DNA of 64,000 nt from Unio delphinus (lineage: Eukaryota > Mollusca > Bivalvia > Unionida > Unionidae): assembly GCA_029339505.1 (NCBI GenBank), contig JAQISU010000058.1, positions 2,606,001 through 2,670,000 of the forward strand. Reading direction: 5' to 3'. Below are positions 13,701 to 28,900 of the stretch, one piece after another; within the stretch, counting starts at the first letter, position 1, and the number at the start of each line of letters is the position of its first letter. The notes below the pieces were generated by a model. That model was not told the origin of the DNA. It ran no database searches and saw nothing but the letters and a program-made list of their open reading frames with translations. Made by a program: the position numbers and the translations under genes.

Positions 13701-16700
13701 CATGCACGTTGTACCAATCCCAGGATCCTTTATAAACATGTCTATAACTCTACCAGTTAAGGGATCTTCAACAGGATCACTGAAAGTAAAAGCAATTAAG
13801 AAATTTTGAAGTTCAAAAGTGTTCAGTAAATGATGTAAAATATACAAAAATGTAACAAGTGGCATTCAGGAGTATTCTATTGGTCTTGTGCGTAGAATGT
13901 GTGGATGAATTTTAAAGTTTGAGATTTGTGTCATTCAACTTTTATATGCATCTCAATTTATCTACACACAGATTCATGAGAATGGAGGTAAAATAGATTA
14001 AAACATGTTGCTTTACTTTCTGGCAACAATTTACAGCAAAAATAAAGTACCAGTTTTTAAATCACAAGGACTTTTCACAAGTAGGACTTCTCTTCATTCA
14101 TTAATTAATTACTGTTTTGAATATGCATAATCTTTACCTCACAAAAACGTAGCTGTTTGGTCCATACATAGGGGGTGTAAGTAGAAGATTCCTGGCCAGA
14201 GAGTAATCGGGGGTTATGGCATGTAAACCCAGTGCTGCAGCAAACATGGCAGTTGGAAGAAGAAGCACAGATACAATCATTCTCCAATCACGATGATAAT
14301 GGTGGAATCGTTTTGATATTAAAGCTCCAAGTTGCTGGGACTTCAGTGCACAGCCTGTTGCTTTAGGAGGTCTTCTTCGCTTTCTTTCTATATTGACAGT
14401 TGTAACTGTTGCAAAATCGATTTAAATTAATTAGAAATTTCATTTTCTGTGATAGACAAAACTCAGTTTACATTATACCAAAATAATTATTTTACATGTG
14501 ATCACATTAAAAAAAGACCACCACTGTTACATGCGACATTAAAGTTTTAATATTTTATCTATCAACACAGCACATCCTGGTTGCTTCTGTGTAAATATCA
14601 AATGAACAATAAATAAAAGAAACATAATCATTAAGAAAGGACCACTCTAATAATAGTCTACCTTTCTGTTGTTTTTCATTTATTTGATTACATCTTCCCC
14701 CATTCAAATCCAAACTCTTTAGACTGTCATCCATTACTGCCCTTATATTTTCTGGGGTCAGAGGTTGACCCATGTCTGCTACAGAGCTTACTTTCAGGAA
14801 AACCTGTATGAATAAAAGAACATATTTCTTTAAATAATGTTTGCAACATAATAATTGTGCAAATATTTTGAATTTCTTTGAGTAACTCATGATTTAAGGA
14901 GTAATTGGATTTCCTAAGTTACATTATTTTTAATTTTAGTATGAATTTGCCTCCAATTGTCTCCTGTCCTTATAATATCTTTAAGCCTTATGTATTGACT
15001 ACTGTTTATATCTGCATACTAATTTGCATACTAACCTCATCCAATGTTGGGCCTGACAGGGCATATTCAGAAATATTAAGTATCTTCTTGTTTGTTTCCA
15101 GGTCGATGAAGAAACATTCGAACTCATCATATTGTGACTGTATTGGTACGATAAAGGTGTATTCATTGTTCACCACCTTGACCAGTCTGGCATATGGAAA
15201 TCGTGATTGTAACAAAGCGAGTATCAATCTAACATTTTGATCTGCAAATACATAAAATAGTAATCAGAATTAAATATTTTATAGTGAAAGGAGCTTGGGA
15301 TTAAAGATGTGAGTAAAAGTATTCTCTTATTGGAACACTTTAATTTTTTCCTTCTATTTTATATATGTTTCTCAAGCTGTAACTCATCATTAAACATCGT
15401 TAACATTTTGACCGGTTCAGTGTTCAAGGTGCTTACAGCCATTTTACTGTATAATTTCTAAATACTACTAAATTTTTATCTTACTGTCATTCTGCATTTT
15501 CATTGTCACAATAAGTCTATATCCACTTCCAACACTTTGTTTCAGGAATAACGAAGAACCGCTGCAGAGAATCTTTCCTTTGTGCATCATAATGATTCTG
15601 TCACCAAGTATGTCAGCCTCATCCAGGTGATGTGTGGAGAGCAATATTGCACAACCTAATGTCAAATAAAAACATAATCAGCATATTGGTTAATAAAAAA
15701 ATAAAAGATTCTCTAGATGCTAACAAAACATATTCTTGACTTACATCATTCTTGTATGGCACACAAGTCTGGTCAGCTCTGAAATTATTTAGATCACAAA
15801 CAAAATAACGGTAACAAATATAAAATCAATTAAATTTCAGAATTACTTAATTCTGGTTTTAGACTATCTGTTTTCAAAGAAATGACAGTTTCTGTCCATG
15901 GAGAGTTCTATAGGTGTAAATAACCTACATTATAATACAAACTAATAATATAGCTTGAACTGTAGTGTATCACCATCATGGGTACACAGGGGTTTTATTG
16001 TGCATACCAGCCCACTCTTTAAATATCCCATCTTTCCAATCCAGTCAGAAGCCAGAGTTTACTGAGTGGGCATAACATATTTTGTGTAATACTGGAATAA
16101 ACATCAAAATGAATACAATATATAGTTATGGCATGAAAACCACATATTCTCACTTATAATTTGAGTCACACTACAAACAATATAACAGTAGCAAGATCTA
16201 TTTTGTTCCTAATTGCTCCTGACATAATGCATAGACCTAGATTTGTTATCAGCATAATGCACTCGCAGATCTGGAACTGTATAGTTTGAATATGGGCTTG
16301 ACATATAAGCATGACATTTCATTAACAGATACAATATGAAATATCTAAAGTTCACTTAATTCCTTCAATCTACATGTTATCTTTTGAGCATACCCAATCA
16401 CAAAATCCAATGTGAAGCTCATGGGATAAATTTGTTATTTATTCCTCTACTAATACTGGTTACAAAGTGCCTTACATGTGGGCTTGGATGTATATAACAT
16501 GGACTAATATGCCTTCATAAATTAAATAGAAACATTTAAATCTGTGTTAGTAAGAGGCCTTCTTTGCTGCTTGCAATGTAATAACACTAACAGAGATGGA
16601 TCTAATAATAAAGTTTCATCATAAAAACCAAGATGAAAAGCAAAATTTATAACAAAGTCACTGAGCATTAAACATAGACCACATATAGGAGGTCTATTTA

Positions 16701-19700
16701 TAAAGATGCATTTTCTCATGAACCAAAACACATACTGAATGAAAGTCAGTACAAGAAATATAGATCATAAAGCTCTGCTGTTGTTGTACCATCATGATTT
16801 TAGCAACTGCCAAACAAACATTAATCCAAGAGAGTGAAGTGCAAAATATGGGTGATGAATGGGTGAGCAGTGCTCGTGATGCATACCTCTACCAGGTGTA
16901 TGATTTTAAGCAAAACATTATGTTAATAGCAACAAAAATACATTAGACTAGTGATCCAGGGTCACAAGCCTGATTTGTGTCTATAATGTAAACTATACCT
17001 CACAGTGACCTTTTGCCATGCACATGTGGTAATAGTAGCGATGAATACAATTATCTAGTTTTAAGATCTTTGCATCAACATGCTTAAACTTGGAACCAAA
17101 AATTTAAGCTGTGAGTGAAGCATTAACTATAACTCAAAGTAACCAACATTGTAAGAATGATGTAGTGATGATGTATTCTCTCATGAAGTTCATCATTCTA
17201 TGTATAATAAATAGCATGTAGATTCATGTATAATAGGTATGTTGATCAATGTATAATAAGTATGTAGATCTATGTTTAATAAGTATTTAGATCCATGTAT
17301 AATAAGTATGTAGATCTATGTATAAGAAGTATGTAGATCTATGTATAAGAAGTATGTAGATCTATGTTTAATAAGTATGTAGATCTATGTATAAGAAGTA
17401 TGTAGATCTATGTTTAATAAGTATTTAGATCTATGTATAAGAAGTATGTAGATCTATGTATAAGAAGTATGTAGATCTATGTATAAGAAGTATGTAGATC
17501 CATGTATAATAAATATGTAGATCTATGTATAAAAAATATGTAGATATATGTATAAGAAGTATTTAGATCTATGTATAAAAAATATTTAGATCTATGTATA
17601 AAAAATATTTAGATCTATGTATAATAAGTATTTAGATCTATGTATAATAAATATTTAGATCTATGTATAAGAAGTATGTAGATCTATGTATAATAAGTAT
17701 TTAGATCTATGTATAAAAAATATTTAGATCTATGTATAATAAGTATTTAGATCTATGTATAATAAATATTTAGATCTATGTATAAGAAGTATGTAGATCT
17801 ATGTATAATAAATATGTAGATCTATGTATAAAAAATATGTAGATTGATGTATAATAAGTATTTAGGAAACAGACATGCAACTGGCATGTTTTTTATCTAA
17901 AGCATTCAAACATATATAAAACTTTTGTGTCCTTAACTAATTCTCCATAAAACTTAATTACTGAATATGCATTCATTTTAAAGAGGGTGCATACATCATA
18001 GAATTATTGCATTTGCCTGAAAATATTTAAATCTATAACTACCATTTTTCCTTTGGATAATTAAATTCCATATAGCTCTACGACCATTCGGATCAATTCC
18101 ACTGGTTGGTTCATCAAGAATGACAACTTCTGATCCACCCACAAAAGCGAGCGCTACACATAATCGTCTCTTCATTCCTCCTGACAAGTGCTTTACAGGG
18201 GTATGATGGACATTCCACATACCCACATCTCGGAGGAGCCTAGAATAATAACATTAATTTACCTTATTTAGATCCATAACATGCAAATTTATATAACGTT
18301 CTACAAGGCTGTTGTTCTATGCTCTTTAATATTAAGGTGAGGTCATGTTATTCTGTGGTATATTACACATACTCTGATTGTTTAATAATAAGGTGAGGTC
18401 ATGTTATACTGTGGTATATTACACATACTCTGATTGTTTAATATTAAGGTGAGGTCATGTTATACTGTGGTATATTACACATACTCTGATTGTTTAATAT
18501 TAAGGTGAGGTCATGTTATACTGTGGTATGTTACACATACTCTGATTGTTTAATATTAAGGTGAGGTTATGTTATACTGTGGTATATTACACATACTCTG
18601 ATTGTTTAATAATAAGGTGAGGTCATGTTATACTGTGGTATATTACACATACTCTGATTGTTCCAAAGTTATTGCAATGGATGATCGTACATACTTTTTA
18701 AAATGGAAGCAACCTTTATTAAGTAACCATTATCATTACAATAATATGTTCATTGACCTTCAAGTCTGACCTTACACTGCTCCAGTTTTCAGTTATGGTG
18801 TGTCCCAAAAGGTTATAAATTTATAAACAATTAAATAGTAGTGAAGTAAGTCTAAATTATACATGTTTCTGTAGAAAGAGCATAACAGCACATCTTTACA
18901 GTATGGACTACTGAATGTATTGTATTAGTCTCATTTAAAATGCAATGAGTAAATATGTTTTAAACAAGAAATGTTAATGGAAATATTTACCGACTCTTGG
19001 ATATGTTAAGTAAAAATTTTAATTAAATTTTAACCGACACATACTGTTTAATTTCATCCTTCGCAGCAGTCCCTGATCTGTTAGACTTGATAGCTGCATA
19101 AAACTCCATGTGCTCGATTACAGTCATACTATAAAATAGGTGATGAAACATAGATTGATTAATGGATGAGATATTATGATAGCCAGCTTCTTCCACAGTG
19201 TTCATTCATGTAAATTTGTAAACATAGATTGATTAATGGATGAGATATTATGATAGCCAGCTTCTTCCACAGTGTTCATTCATGTAAACTTGTAAACATA
19301 GAATGAGATAATATGATAGCCAGTTTCTTCCACAGTGTTCATTCATGTAAATTTGTAAACATAGATTGATTAATGGATGAGATATTATGATAGCCAGCTT
19401 CTTCCACAGTGTTCATTAATGTAAACTTGTAAACATTATGGTAGATTCAAGCAACAAGAATACTTGGAGCAGAAAGGTAAATATTTTGTCTGCACAAAAT
19501 TGCTTTATACAGAAACAAATGTTTAAAATCAAAACATTATGTAAGTTTATTTTAAGTAAAGATAAATGACTTAAATACATGGTGAGAAAATTAATTAATT
19601 ATCACCATGGTGAGGTGAAAATAAATTGGTTTCATTCAAGATCATACTTACTAAGGAAACAATGAATTGTGCTGAGGACATATTCCAAGACTGTGCTTTG

Positions 19701-19938
19701 CCTTTTGTTGAGGGCGATTATTAATCAATACCTCTCCTTGTGATGGTTTTAGAATTCCAATCAACATATTTCTGAAACAAAGTTGTAATTCTTGTAAAAA
19801 TAAAACATAAGTTCAAATTCATACAGCTTTTAAACAATTTGCCTGGCATAAAATATCATGAAGCATATGTAGATATATGATTAGACAAGATCTAGCATTA
19901 GTTTTATTATCACACAGTCACTTATCTCTCTGACTCTC

Positions 19939-19991
<53 letters not shown>

Positions 19992-22900
19992 TTTAGCATA
20001 CATAACTCACATTAAAGATGTCTTTGCTGCTCCATTATGACCAAGCATCACAGTGACATGGCCACTGTAAATACTAATATTCACATTATCAACAACTTCC
20101 CCTTGTTTCTTCGAATAGATTTTGCTGAGGCCTCTAGCAGACAATGCTTCCCTCAAACCTGCATCCACTGGTTCTCTCAAATAACCTTTAATAAATAAAA
20201 CTTCAAATTAATAAAAATTCTTTTTATGGTTTTTAACTTACAATGATCTCATGTTCTTGTGAGATCAAGAAAAGAAGGTTTGTTGAGATTGAGGGCATAC
20301 GAACAGAAGAACTTGTTCAAATGTGAAAAATATTAACCAGATGCTAGTGATATCAGAAACTACAAATATGAATTTGTTTACAGGAAAATATATTGTCTGT
20401 CTGTTATTTTTAGTGAGAAGAAAGTCTTATTCAGATTTAGTTCTTGATTATTGTATTTTTGATTATGAATCAGATTACATTAATATATTTGTTGAATATC
20501 TGCCAGAAAAAAACAATGCAAGAAGTTTGGATACTATCCATTTGAAGTATTGATAATGAATTATCTACCATGATGTCGAGACAGCAATCAATAGTCATGA
20601 CAATGTACAGACTACCTTTGTGTTCATTGAAATCCTGGCTGGACATCTTCCCAACAAGGAACATTTATTGATAACAAATATTGTAAGAAATTAGGATTTG
20701 ATTTCAATATGTTCACTACATATGAGATATGATCATAATTCTACTTTCATTTTACATCAATCATGAATCATGACATACTTTAGTTGTAGTTGTAAATATA
20801 ATAAAAGTAAAATATCTCACCAATCTGATTGTTTTGGGTTTTATTCTTATTCACAGAAGAGGGGCGAATACATCCCCAAAATTCTGGTGAAAATAAAAAA
20901 TACCATGGCTGTGATACTCCAAATTTTCCTGAAAAGAAAACACATTGAGATAATAAGTAAAGTTTTGAAACTTGAGACAAAATCATGCTTTTGAATGTAT
21001 AGTTAATTTTTTGCAATTCAAACATATTTGACATATTAAATATATTTCCAGGTTCAAATAAGTTGTCATAACATATTGTAGAAAGCTGAAAAATATTGTA
21101 CGTATATTCAACAACAATGAATTCATAGTGCTCTTAATCAATTGAATTATTACATATGCATGTTTAAATGCTTATCAATAGAGTACATAGTAACAAACAT
21201 ACCGGGTTTCACATGGCGTATATACCATCCTAAGACAGCATAAATTACGCCATCAATGACCATCATGGAACAAGTCCAAGAGAAAGTTGTTGGATCCCCA
21301 TTTATTGGACTGGACATGATGTTAGACCACTGAAGTCCTACCAATTGCTCCTCATACTGAGTTAGATACTGTCCTGACAAGCCAAATGCCGATGAAGAGC
21401 ACAGACACTTGTAAAAGTAAAGGTTATTGGTTTTTTTTAATACAGGTTTGACTATATTTTGATTTTATAAATGAATTAATATTTGCCTCTCAACATTAGT
21501 GAAATATGAATAAATGTTCTGATAGAACATGTACAGGTAGTGAATGGCTTAATTTTGGATAAATAAAATGATACGTTATTGTCTTCATTTTTGTACCCTA
21601 ACATTATTCAATAATTCATTTGGTTATGCTCGAATGTTGTGTTTTTATGTAACAACTAATGACAGCCTGAAATAATTTCAAAAGTTAAATCATTTTAAAA
21701 GCAAATTTTTTAAATATTGATGTTTTTAAAACCTTTAATATAAAGATTGTCAAAGCAAGATGTTATACTTACTGTAAGTGTTTTCTGCCAAAATGTAAAC
21801 TGAACCTCGATAGAAATTAGAATAGTAAAGGGAAGATAACTAAAGAGATAGACTATCGATACTGTCAACATCGCCATTGTTGTTCGGGTGAAGAATGCAG
21901 AAACAAAATAACTGAAAATATAGAGAGATGTCTATCTTGATAACACACCAATGTTTTGTGATTAAGTTCAATGAAAATTGAATGCTTTCTGACAGTCATT
22001 AAAATTAGCTGCTTTTGCTTCTTACAACCTAAGTAAAAATGAATGAAATTATATATTTATTTTTTCAGTTCATGATTACTTAATTAGATGAATAATTATG
22101 ATTCAGGCTGTTTCTGAGGCTGAAATCAGGCTAGTATCGGAAATTTTGTGATAAAAAACGCGATTCTGAATTATTGTCTGCAGACAAAAATTCGCTGTTT
22201 GCCACACCTATATTCATGTAACCTCTGTGTTGATCTCTCCCGAAGATTAAGAATTTTAGCCATGCACAAACACGTGTTTACAAAATTAATGGCGTGTTCA
22301 CAACTAGATCAAAAATCAAAACTTAGATTCTGAAAGGACGGGGGAAAAAAAGCTCTTTGGACAAATTATGGCAGCAGATGCATATGTATTGGTGACCAGC
22401 ATGAACGATGGAATAAAAAGAAGTCTACTTTGAGCCTGGAAACTAATCCAGAGGTCACCAAATTCTTGCTGGATACTGGTGAGTCTCAATTTCGCAATGA
22501 ACAGTCAAGTTTTTATACCGCTATTTTATATATCTGTATTGTTAACTCTTTATCAAAACTCTTAAAATAACATATTTTATATAAACTGGCATTATTCCAT
22601 TTAGCTTAAAATAAAATGTCACAGCCCTGCAACAATATCGCTGAAAACCGCATGTACGTACACCACTGCTGCTATTTTTGAGGCTTTCAAAGGGGCATTT
22701 ATGATCATCATTTTCGCTCGCAACCATAAGACTTTATTTAGAGGCAAGCAGTCACTTCTGTTTTTTTTTTGTTTTTAAATAAAAAAATTTATATATAATG
22801 TAAATGGTGATGGCTGTAAATAAAAGTAATGCAATACAGTTAAGTATATATTATGCATACTATTATTTGTAGAGTATATAATATTATTGTGTCTAATAAA

Positions 22901-25900
22901 ACATTTATTTTCCCTTGCTATATTAGGTAATGAATTGAATGGCAGCACAAGGAAAACATCAGAAAAATGTCACAGAAGACATGGCCACAACTTCTACACC
23001 TGGGCCAACAATTCATAGGATACAAATTCCTGCTGTGTCTGATATAACCTCATCATAATCAGATATGACATCTGTGTAAGTATTACTACATTTTTAAAAA
23101 ATTTTATGTATATTTACTTGTTTACAAATATTTTGGTAGTTGCACATCTAAGGATTTACCTGGAAATGTATCATTCTATATTAGTTTAATATTTTGCAGC
23201 TGGTAAAGATTGTACATTTTGTTAAAATCTGGTTTGTTTTATTTAGAATAATATTTTTGTTGTAAATTGTTTGTTGGCATATGTCTATTTCTTGTTATTG
23301 ATAAGTTCCTCATCATGCTGTATGTATTTTAGTTAAAGGGCCTCAAGGGAGAATAGTCTTTGACTAAATTAGTCACCCCTTTAAATAAGTTATTATTATT
23401 ATTTCTTGAAGCATTATCATTCAGGTCATAATAACCAAGATAAATGATAATTTCTTTTGATACAAAACTAAAGATTCCCAAGTTCAACATTAGTATTTAC
23501 ACATTTCAAAAGTTTATATTAAGGGATTCAGTCTTGTTAGACCAGCGAAGTTGGTCGCTAAGCCATTTTTTAATTTTGACTTGACGGCTTATACAGCCAT
23601 CAAGTCAAAATAAAAAAAAGGCTTAGCGACCAACTTCGCTGGTCTACAGTCTTGTCTGAAGTTGATGGAAAAGTCTAAAAGTTTTATCAACCCATTTGAG
23701 AAAGTATACTAACAAAAAAATTTGTGATACATACATAACAGGGAATATTTGAGTAAAGTATACTAAAAAAACAACCATTATGATACATGCATGATATATG
23801 TAACTAAACTAATGTATAGTATTGTATTGGTATTTGTGGATGGTATTTGTGTATGAAACAGAAGGTTGCTCCCACAAAAGCTTTCTTTTCTGTGTATTAT
23901 CAAAAAAGTAAAAATTGTGTATTTACAATTTATCTTAAATATAGTATCAATGCATAATTGAAATAATGAAGATATATTGGTTATCACAGAAAGAAAATGA
24001 ATACATTGTATTATAAATACAAACCACACTGAGGCCATAGTTATGGTTTGTCCATTTAATACACATGGAGAGGGCAAGGGGGGGTTTTACCCGAATGCAT
24101 ATGCTTGTGTATGGGGGTGGGTGGTCTACTGATAATATACGTACACATATACCTCGATAGTAACTTGTCTAATATGTAACCTGCTCGACTGGGTTCAGTT
24201 GGTGTTTGAGTTTTAGTGGACAATAGACAAACTTTTTAAAGTTATGCTGCTTATTTCTTTGATGCAGCCAGACATTCAACATTGGTGGACTGTTACATTA
24301 AATACATATTATTGTTAATCCTTGCCATAATTATTCTTAGATGATATCCTTCATTTTTATGCCTGACTGTACTCTTGAATTAAAGTTATGTCTGTACATG
24401 TACATTTGTACATATATAAGTTTAGTACATTTCATAATATATAACAGTTTTACAGTGTATGCAGTTGTGTACATTCATCTGGGTATTTATATAAAGGGTA
24501 TAATTATTTCTATGGTAAATGAACACATTTAAAAAACTGAAAATTTGATGCATTTAATCAGTGTCAAGTATATTTGATTTAGTTGTAATAAGATGGCTGA
24601 TGATGCACATATTATATGATATAACTTATAAGCATTCAATGTTGCTTTTGATGAACTAGTATTTAAGTCTTAAAAACCTTATTCTGTTTCCAGAGCCAAT
24701 TTTTTTCACGTGTAATTGAAACTAATGAGCAGTATCTGGATAGAATAGTATCCTAGTGTTTGTAGTTCTGTTGATATTTACAAGCCAATCTGTTTTCATG
24801 AAACACTGCAACAAGTTTTGCTTTTTCAACTCATGACTGTACATTATTTATCATTTAACTTAATGTGTTACTGTATATGCACAATTAAAATCATGTTCAC
24901 CAGTTTACTTTTGTTGTTTACATCCTTTGCATCCCAAGACAATGCTAGTCAACTTCAATTCATGTTTTTAATAAGCAGTCTCCTCACAGTTGCTTTCAAA
25001 ACATAGCCATACATATAATCATTCTTTAGTGGGTAGGTAGCTAAAACAATGTTTAACAAAACTTGTTCATGCAAAATAAATATTGCATACTACAAAAGAA
25101 ATGCTTTATACAACTTAAAATAAACATAAATTTCATTATTCACACATCATATCATTCAATAGATCACCCAAGTCTAACTTGAGTAAATCCAAAATGGTAC
25201 TGGCCAAAATTATTTATCCATTATACGCCATACACAACAGCTTGGAATGACATGTCTATTGCCAGTACTTAGGTATCCATTAAATCCATAAAATAAATTG
25301 CCTATTAGCAGTATGCCATTTCCCCCGGTGGTATTATCTTTTTCTGCTGCCTTTTAATAGTGGTTCTGATTATAATGATACAAATTATCACATTTTTAGT
25401 TGGTTTATCTTACAACGTAACACAATCTCACAAACACGATAAGTAAACAACTTTCAAGAATCGCCCCTTAAAGGAACCTCTTATTGTCAGGATTTTCCAT
25501 CGTATTCACTTTTTTGCCTACTTCTTGTAATATATCATATATAATGAGAAATCTATAAGCAATACATATATTGTGGGTGACTATAAAGAACTAATGAGAA
25601 GGACAGACAAAGAATAGGGCAATAATTACTCAAAAGCGAAACATATGCTTACCTCGACTTCACGTGACACTGCGACTACGGAGAATATCGGTAAATTCCG
25701 TTTCTGCATAATTAATTAGCAATCCGTACAGAAAATCGTTATATTTTCATTGATTAAACTTACAGATGTACATTTTTTGAAACTGAATGACCTGTAATTA
25801 CTCATTATTTCTACTATACTTTTCATAATATCATGCATTTGCAAGAACAAAAAAGTCGAAAATCTTAGGTTGTATGCCTTTAAATGCCTGATACCATGAA

Positions 25901-28900
25901 TAAAAGATTTACTTTACTGCTTTCGAGTATTATTAATAAAAACAGGAGAAGGGTAATATCTTGAAATATTTAATTTCCTTCAAAACTTGTAAATTTTTTA
26001 TTCTGGTTTTGATAAATTCAGACTAGAATTTTGTTTTCATTATAATTTTAAAAAATTGTTTTAAATTAACTATAAAGAAAAGAGGGATAGATGATAAATA
26101 AGTACAGTTGTTACTTACCACAACATTATAGTAGAAAAACAGAATGCCATGAGATACAGGTATAGAATCCCAAAGTCACTATGCTTTAATAAGTTTCCAT
26201 ATCTAAGGATAATGACGACAAACAAAGTAACCAGAGCCATCAGGGTCATTGTACTCAGAAACCAAGCCCACCAGTTGATGAAGCTTCTCATTCCAATTAT
26301 TTGCAAGGTCTGTGGTAATAAAAACCAGTGGTCTGTATTTCTAGTAAAGATGCAGTAGGCATTTAAAAAGTACCAAATAAACGAGATATACAAAATTACC
26401 TTTTAAGAATTACCCCAAATTGTTTGAATTAATGGTAAGAGTAAATCTCAGTGGCAATCCTGATTCAAAGATAAAGAGAATATAATTTTACTATCCATGC
26501 TATTTCTTTAATATTATGATATTACTATCAATAAATCATTTGAATTAAGCTGAAAATAACGCACATCCACTGATTAGAACCATCTTCAAGATATTAACCA
26601 AGTCTGCTGATTAAGAACCATCTCCCAGATAAACCAAATGTGCATATTTAGAAAATAATAATCTATGTGAAAACTCAGTATCAAAGTTATTCTCTAGAAA
26701 ACTAGATTTAGGCCAAACATCACTCATGACACTCCAGTATGAGGATTATTGTGATAATAAATTCCTTGATAAAAGGTACAGATATTTTTATTTGAATCTC
26801 TGAACAAATATGTAAAACAGTATAACTACTACAATACAGAAGGTTTCCATCCCCCTTAGCAAAAAATTACATTTCTATGTAGTCTAAATACCAGTCAAAA
26901 ATTCATAAGTTACAACTTCAGTTAGATAAAGGCATTTAACATTTTTATATACAAACATACCATATATGTAATTACAATCACATATAATATTAGATCTGTG
27001 ATGGTAAAATGCATAAGCCCCACAGAATCCACATCATGAAAATGCATAATGATCCAAACATGAATTCAGTAAAATAAATTTCAACAGAACACAGTTCTCT
27101 GTTATGATCCACATATGCATACAAAGAAGCCTTAAAATTTGATTTGTATCATTTGATTTTTTGTGAAAGTATCAATAGAATATCAACAACAAAAAGCCTA
27201 AAATGATAACCTTGCAAGGCTGACAAAAATAAACCTAAGTTAAAATTATCAGTATATGCAAGTAATGATGACTACTAAACATTGTATGGGTACCACGGCT
27301 TGCGTTTATTCTTGTGTGCAAACTAGTTAAGGATTTATTGGAAAGTCAATGGGCATATAAATATATTAACATACAGACAGGATAGGGAAAAATCAGAAAA
27401 CTATTTCCCTAAACCTGCTGTGGGAGAGATGTAAACCATTTAAGTTAGAAAATGTAAACCATTCAAGTTAGAAAATGTAAACAAAAGGTTTTGCTCTTAA
27501 ACTGATAAAACAATACCTCTTCCTGACCATCTTCTCGATCAGATACAAAATTTCTGACAGCTATGGCAACTCCAGCAATATATGCGATGGTCATTAAAAT
27601 GGGCAGTACGTAGGAACTCAGCAAACTGACAAAACTACAAAAACAGAACATAAAAAGTACAAAGTTAATATGTCAGGAAAGGACTGCATGCTGGATTTAT
27701 ACTAGAATAAAGAATTTGTGGAGATATTTTTACCTTAAAATTTACCTTGGACAGATACTTGGTAGATCTGTCATTTAGAAGACGATACTTTCAATAAATA
27801 ATTTGTGGAGTTTGCTTTGTGAGCCATTGAATGTCTTCCACAACAAACAGATTGAATATATTAAAAATATCCAATAATCACTTATCAAGATAATACAGGT
27901 TATGTCATGAATCAAAAGTGAGACCTTAAGTGCATAGTCTTTATTTTGGAGTATCATACACATTACTGAACTTTCAAACAATCTATTTTGATTTCTAATG
28001 CTATATACATTGTTCTAAGCTGAGATAAATACTTTGAAATAATACATAAAGAGTTTCAAACAATATCTGGGGATGTAAACACTGTATATAGTTTGATATT
28101 AAGCTCATGGGTCCTTCTTTGAGCACAATGATTGGAGCGAGTGTGATATGCATCATTGAAATGAACAGGCAAAGCTTGATTGATTTCTATAACATATTAC
28201 ACGTAATCCTATTGTAAACTTGATCTGATGACAGAATCAGGTTATAACTACATAACAAATAACAAACATTTCCTTCATGTACCTTAATTTATTAGTCTTT
28301 AGTGAGAAGACAAGAGAAAATGGTTAAAGAAGCTTTGATCACATTTTCTGAAAGAAATTTCAATTCATTTATGTCTTAGAAAAGCAGTACATATAATTAC
28401 ATGCAATAAAGAAAGTATTTCAGGATAACTATATCAGTTTTGTTTTGCCTTCTCCTAAACATCGTTATTTCATCTGAAGTCTAGAAACAAATTTGTAATT
28501 AAAAACACCAATAAGGAAATCAATTGAAGTGGCAAATCTAGATATTATGTTATTGTCGATCATTCCTCTCACTAGCTTGCAATATTTCAGAATAGAAAAG
28601 ACATCTTGAAAGGAAAATTGATTTCCATATGTAGCCTATGTAAGAGTCTGAAGGAATTTAACATTACATTTTGGTTGACTAACTTAAACCTCTGTGTTTG
28701 AATTATTCTCTTATGTACTGCAAACTATGACAAAATATTACAATAAAGAAACAGGTCACCAGTGTGATAATCTTAGATAATGTCTTGTGAAAGGATAAGT
28801 CTTAAACTCAACAAGATGCAAGAATGAATGCAGAACCATCAGTGTCAGATGAATCCACAATTTGTGTCGGCATGCAGTGTAGAATAAATGTTATACAAAG

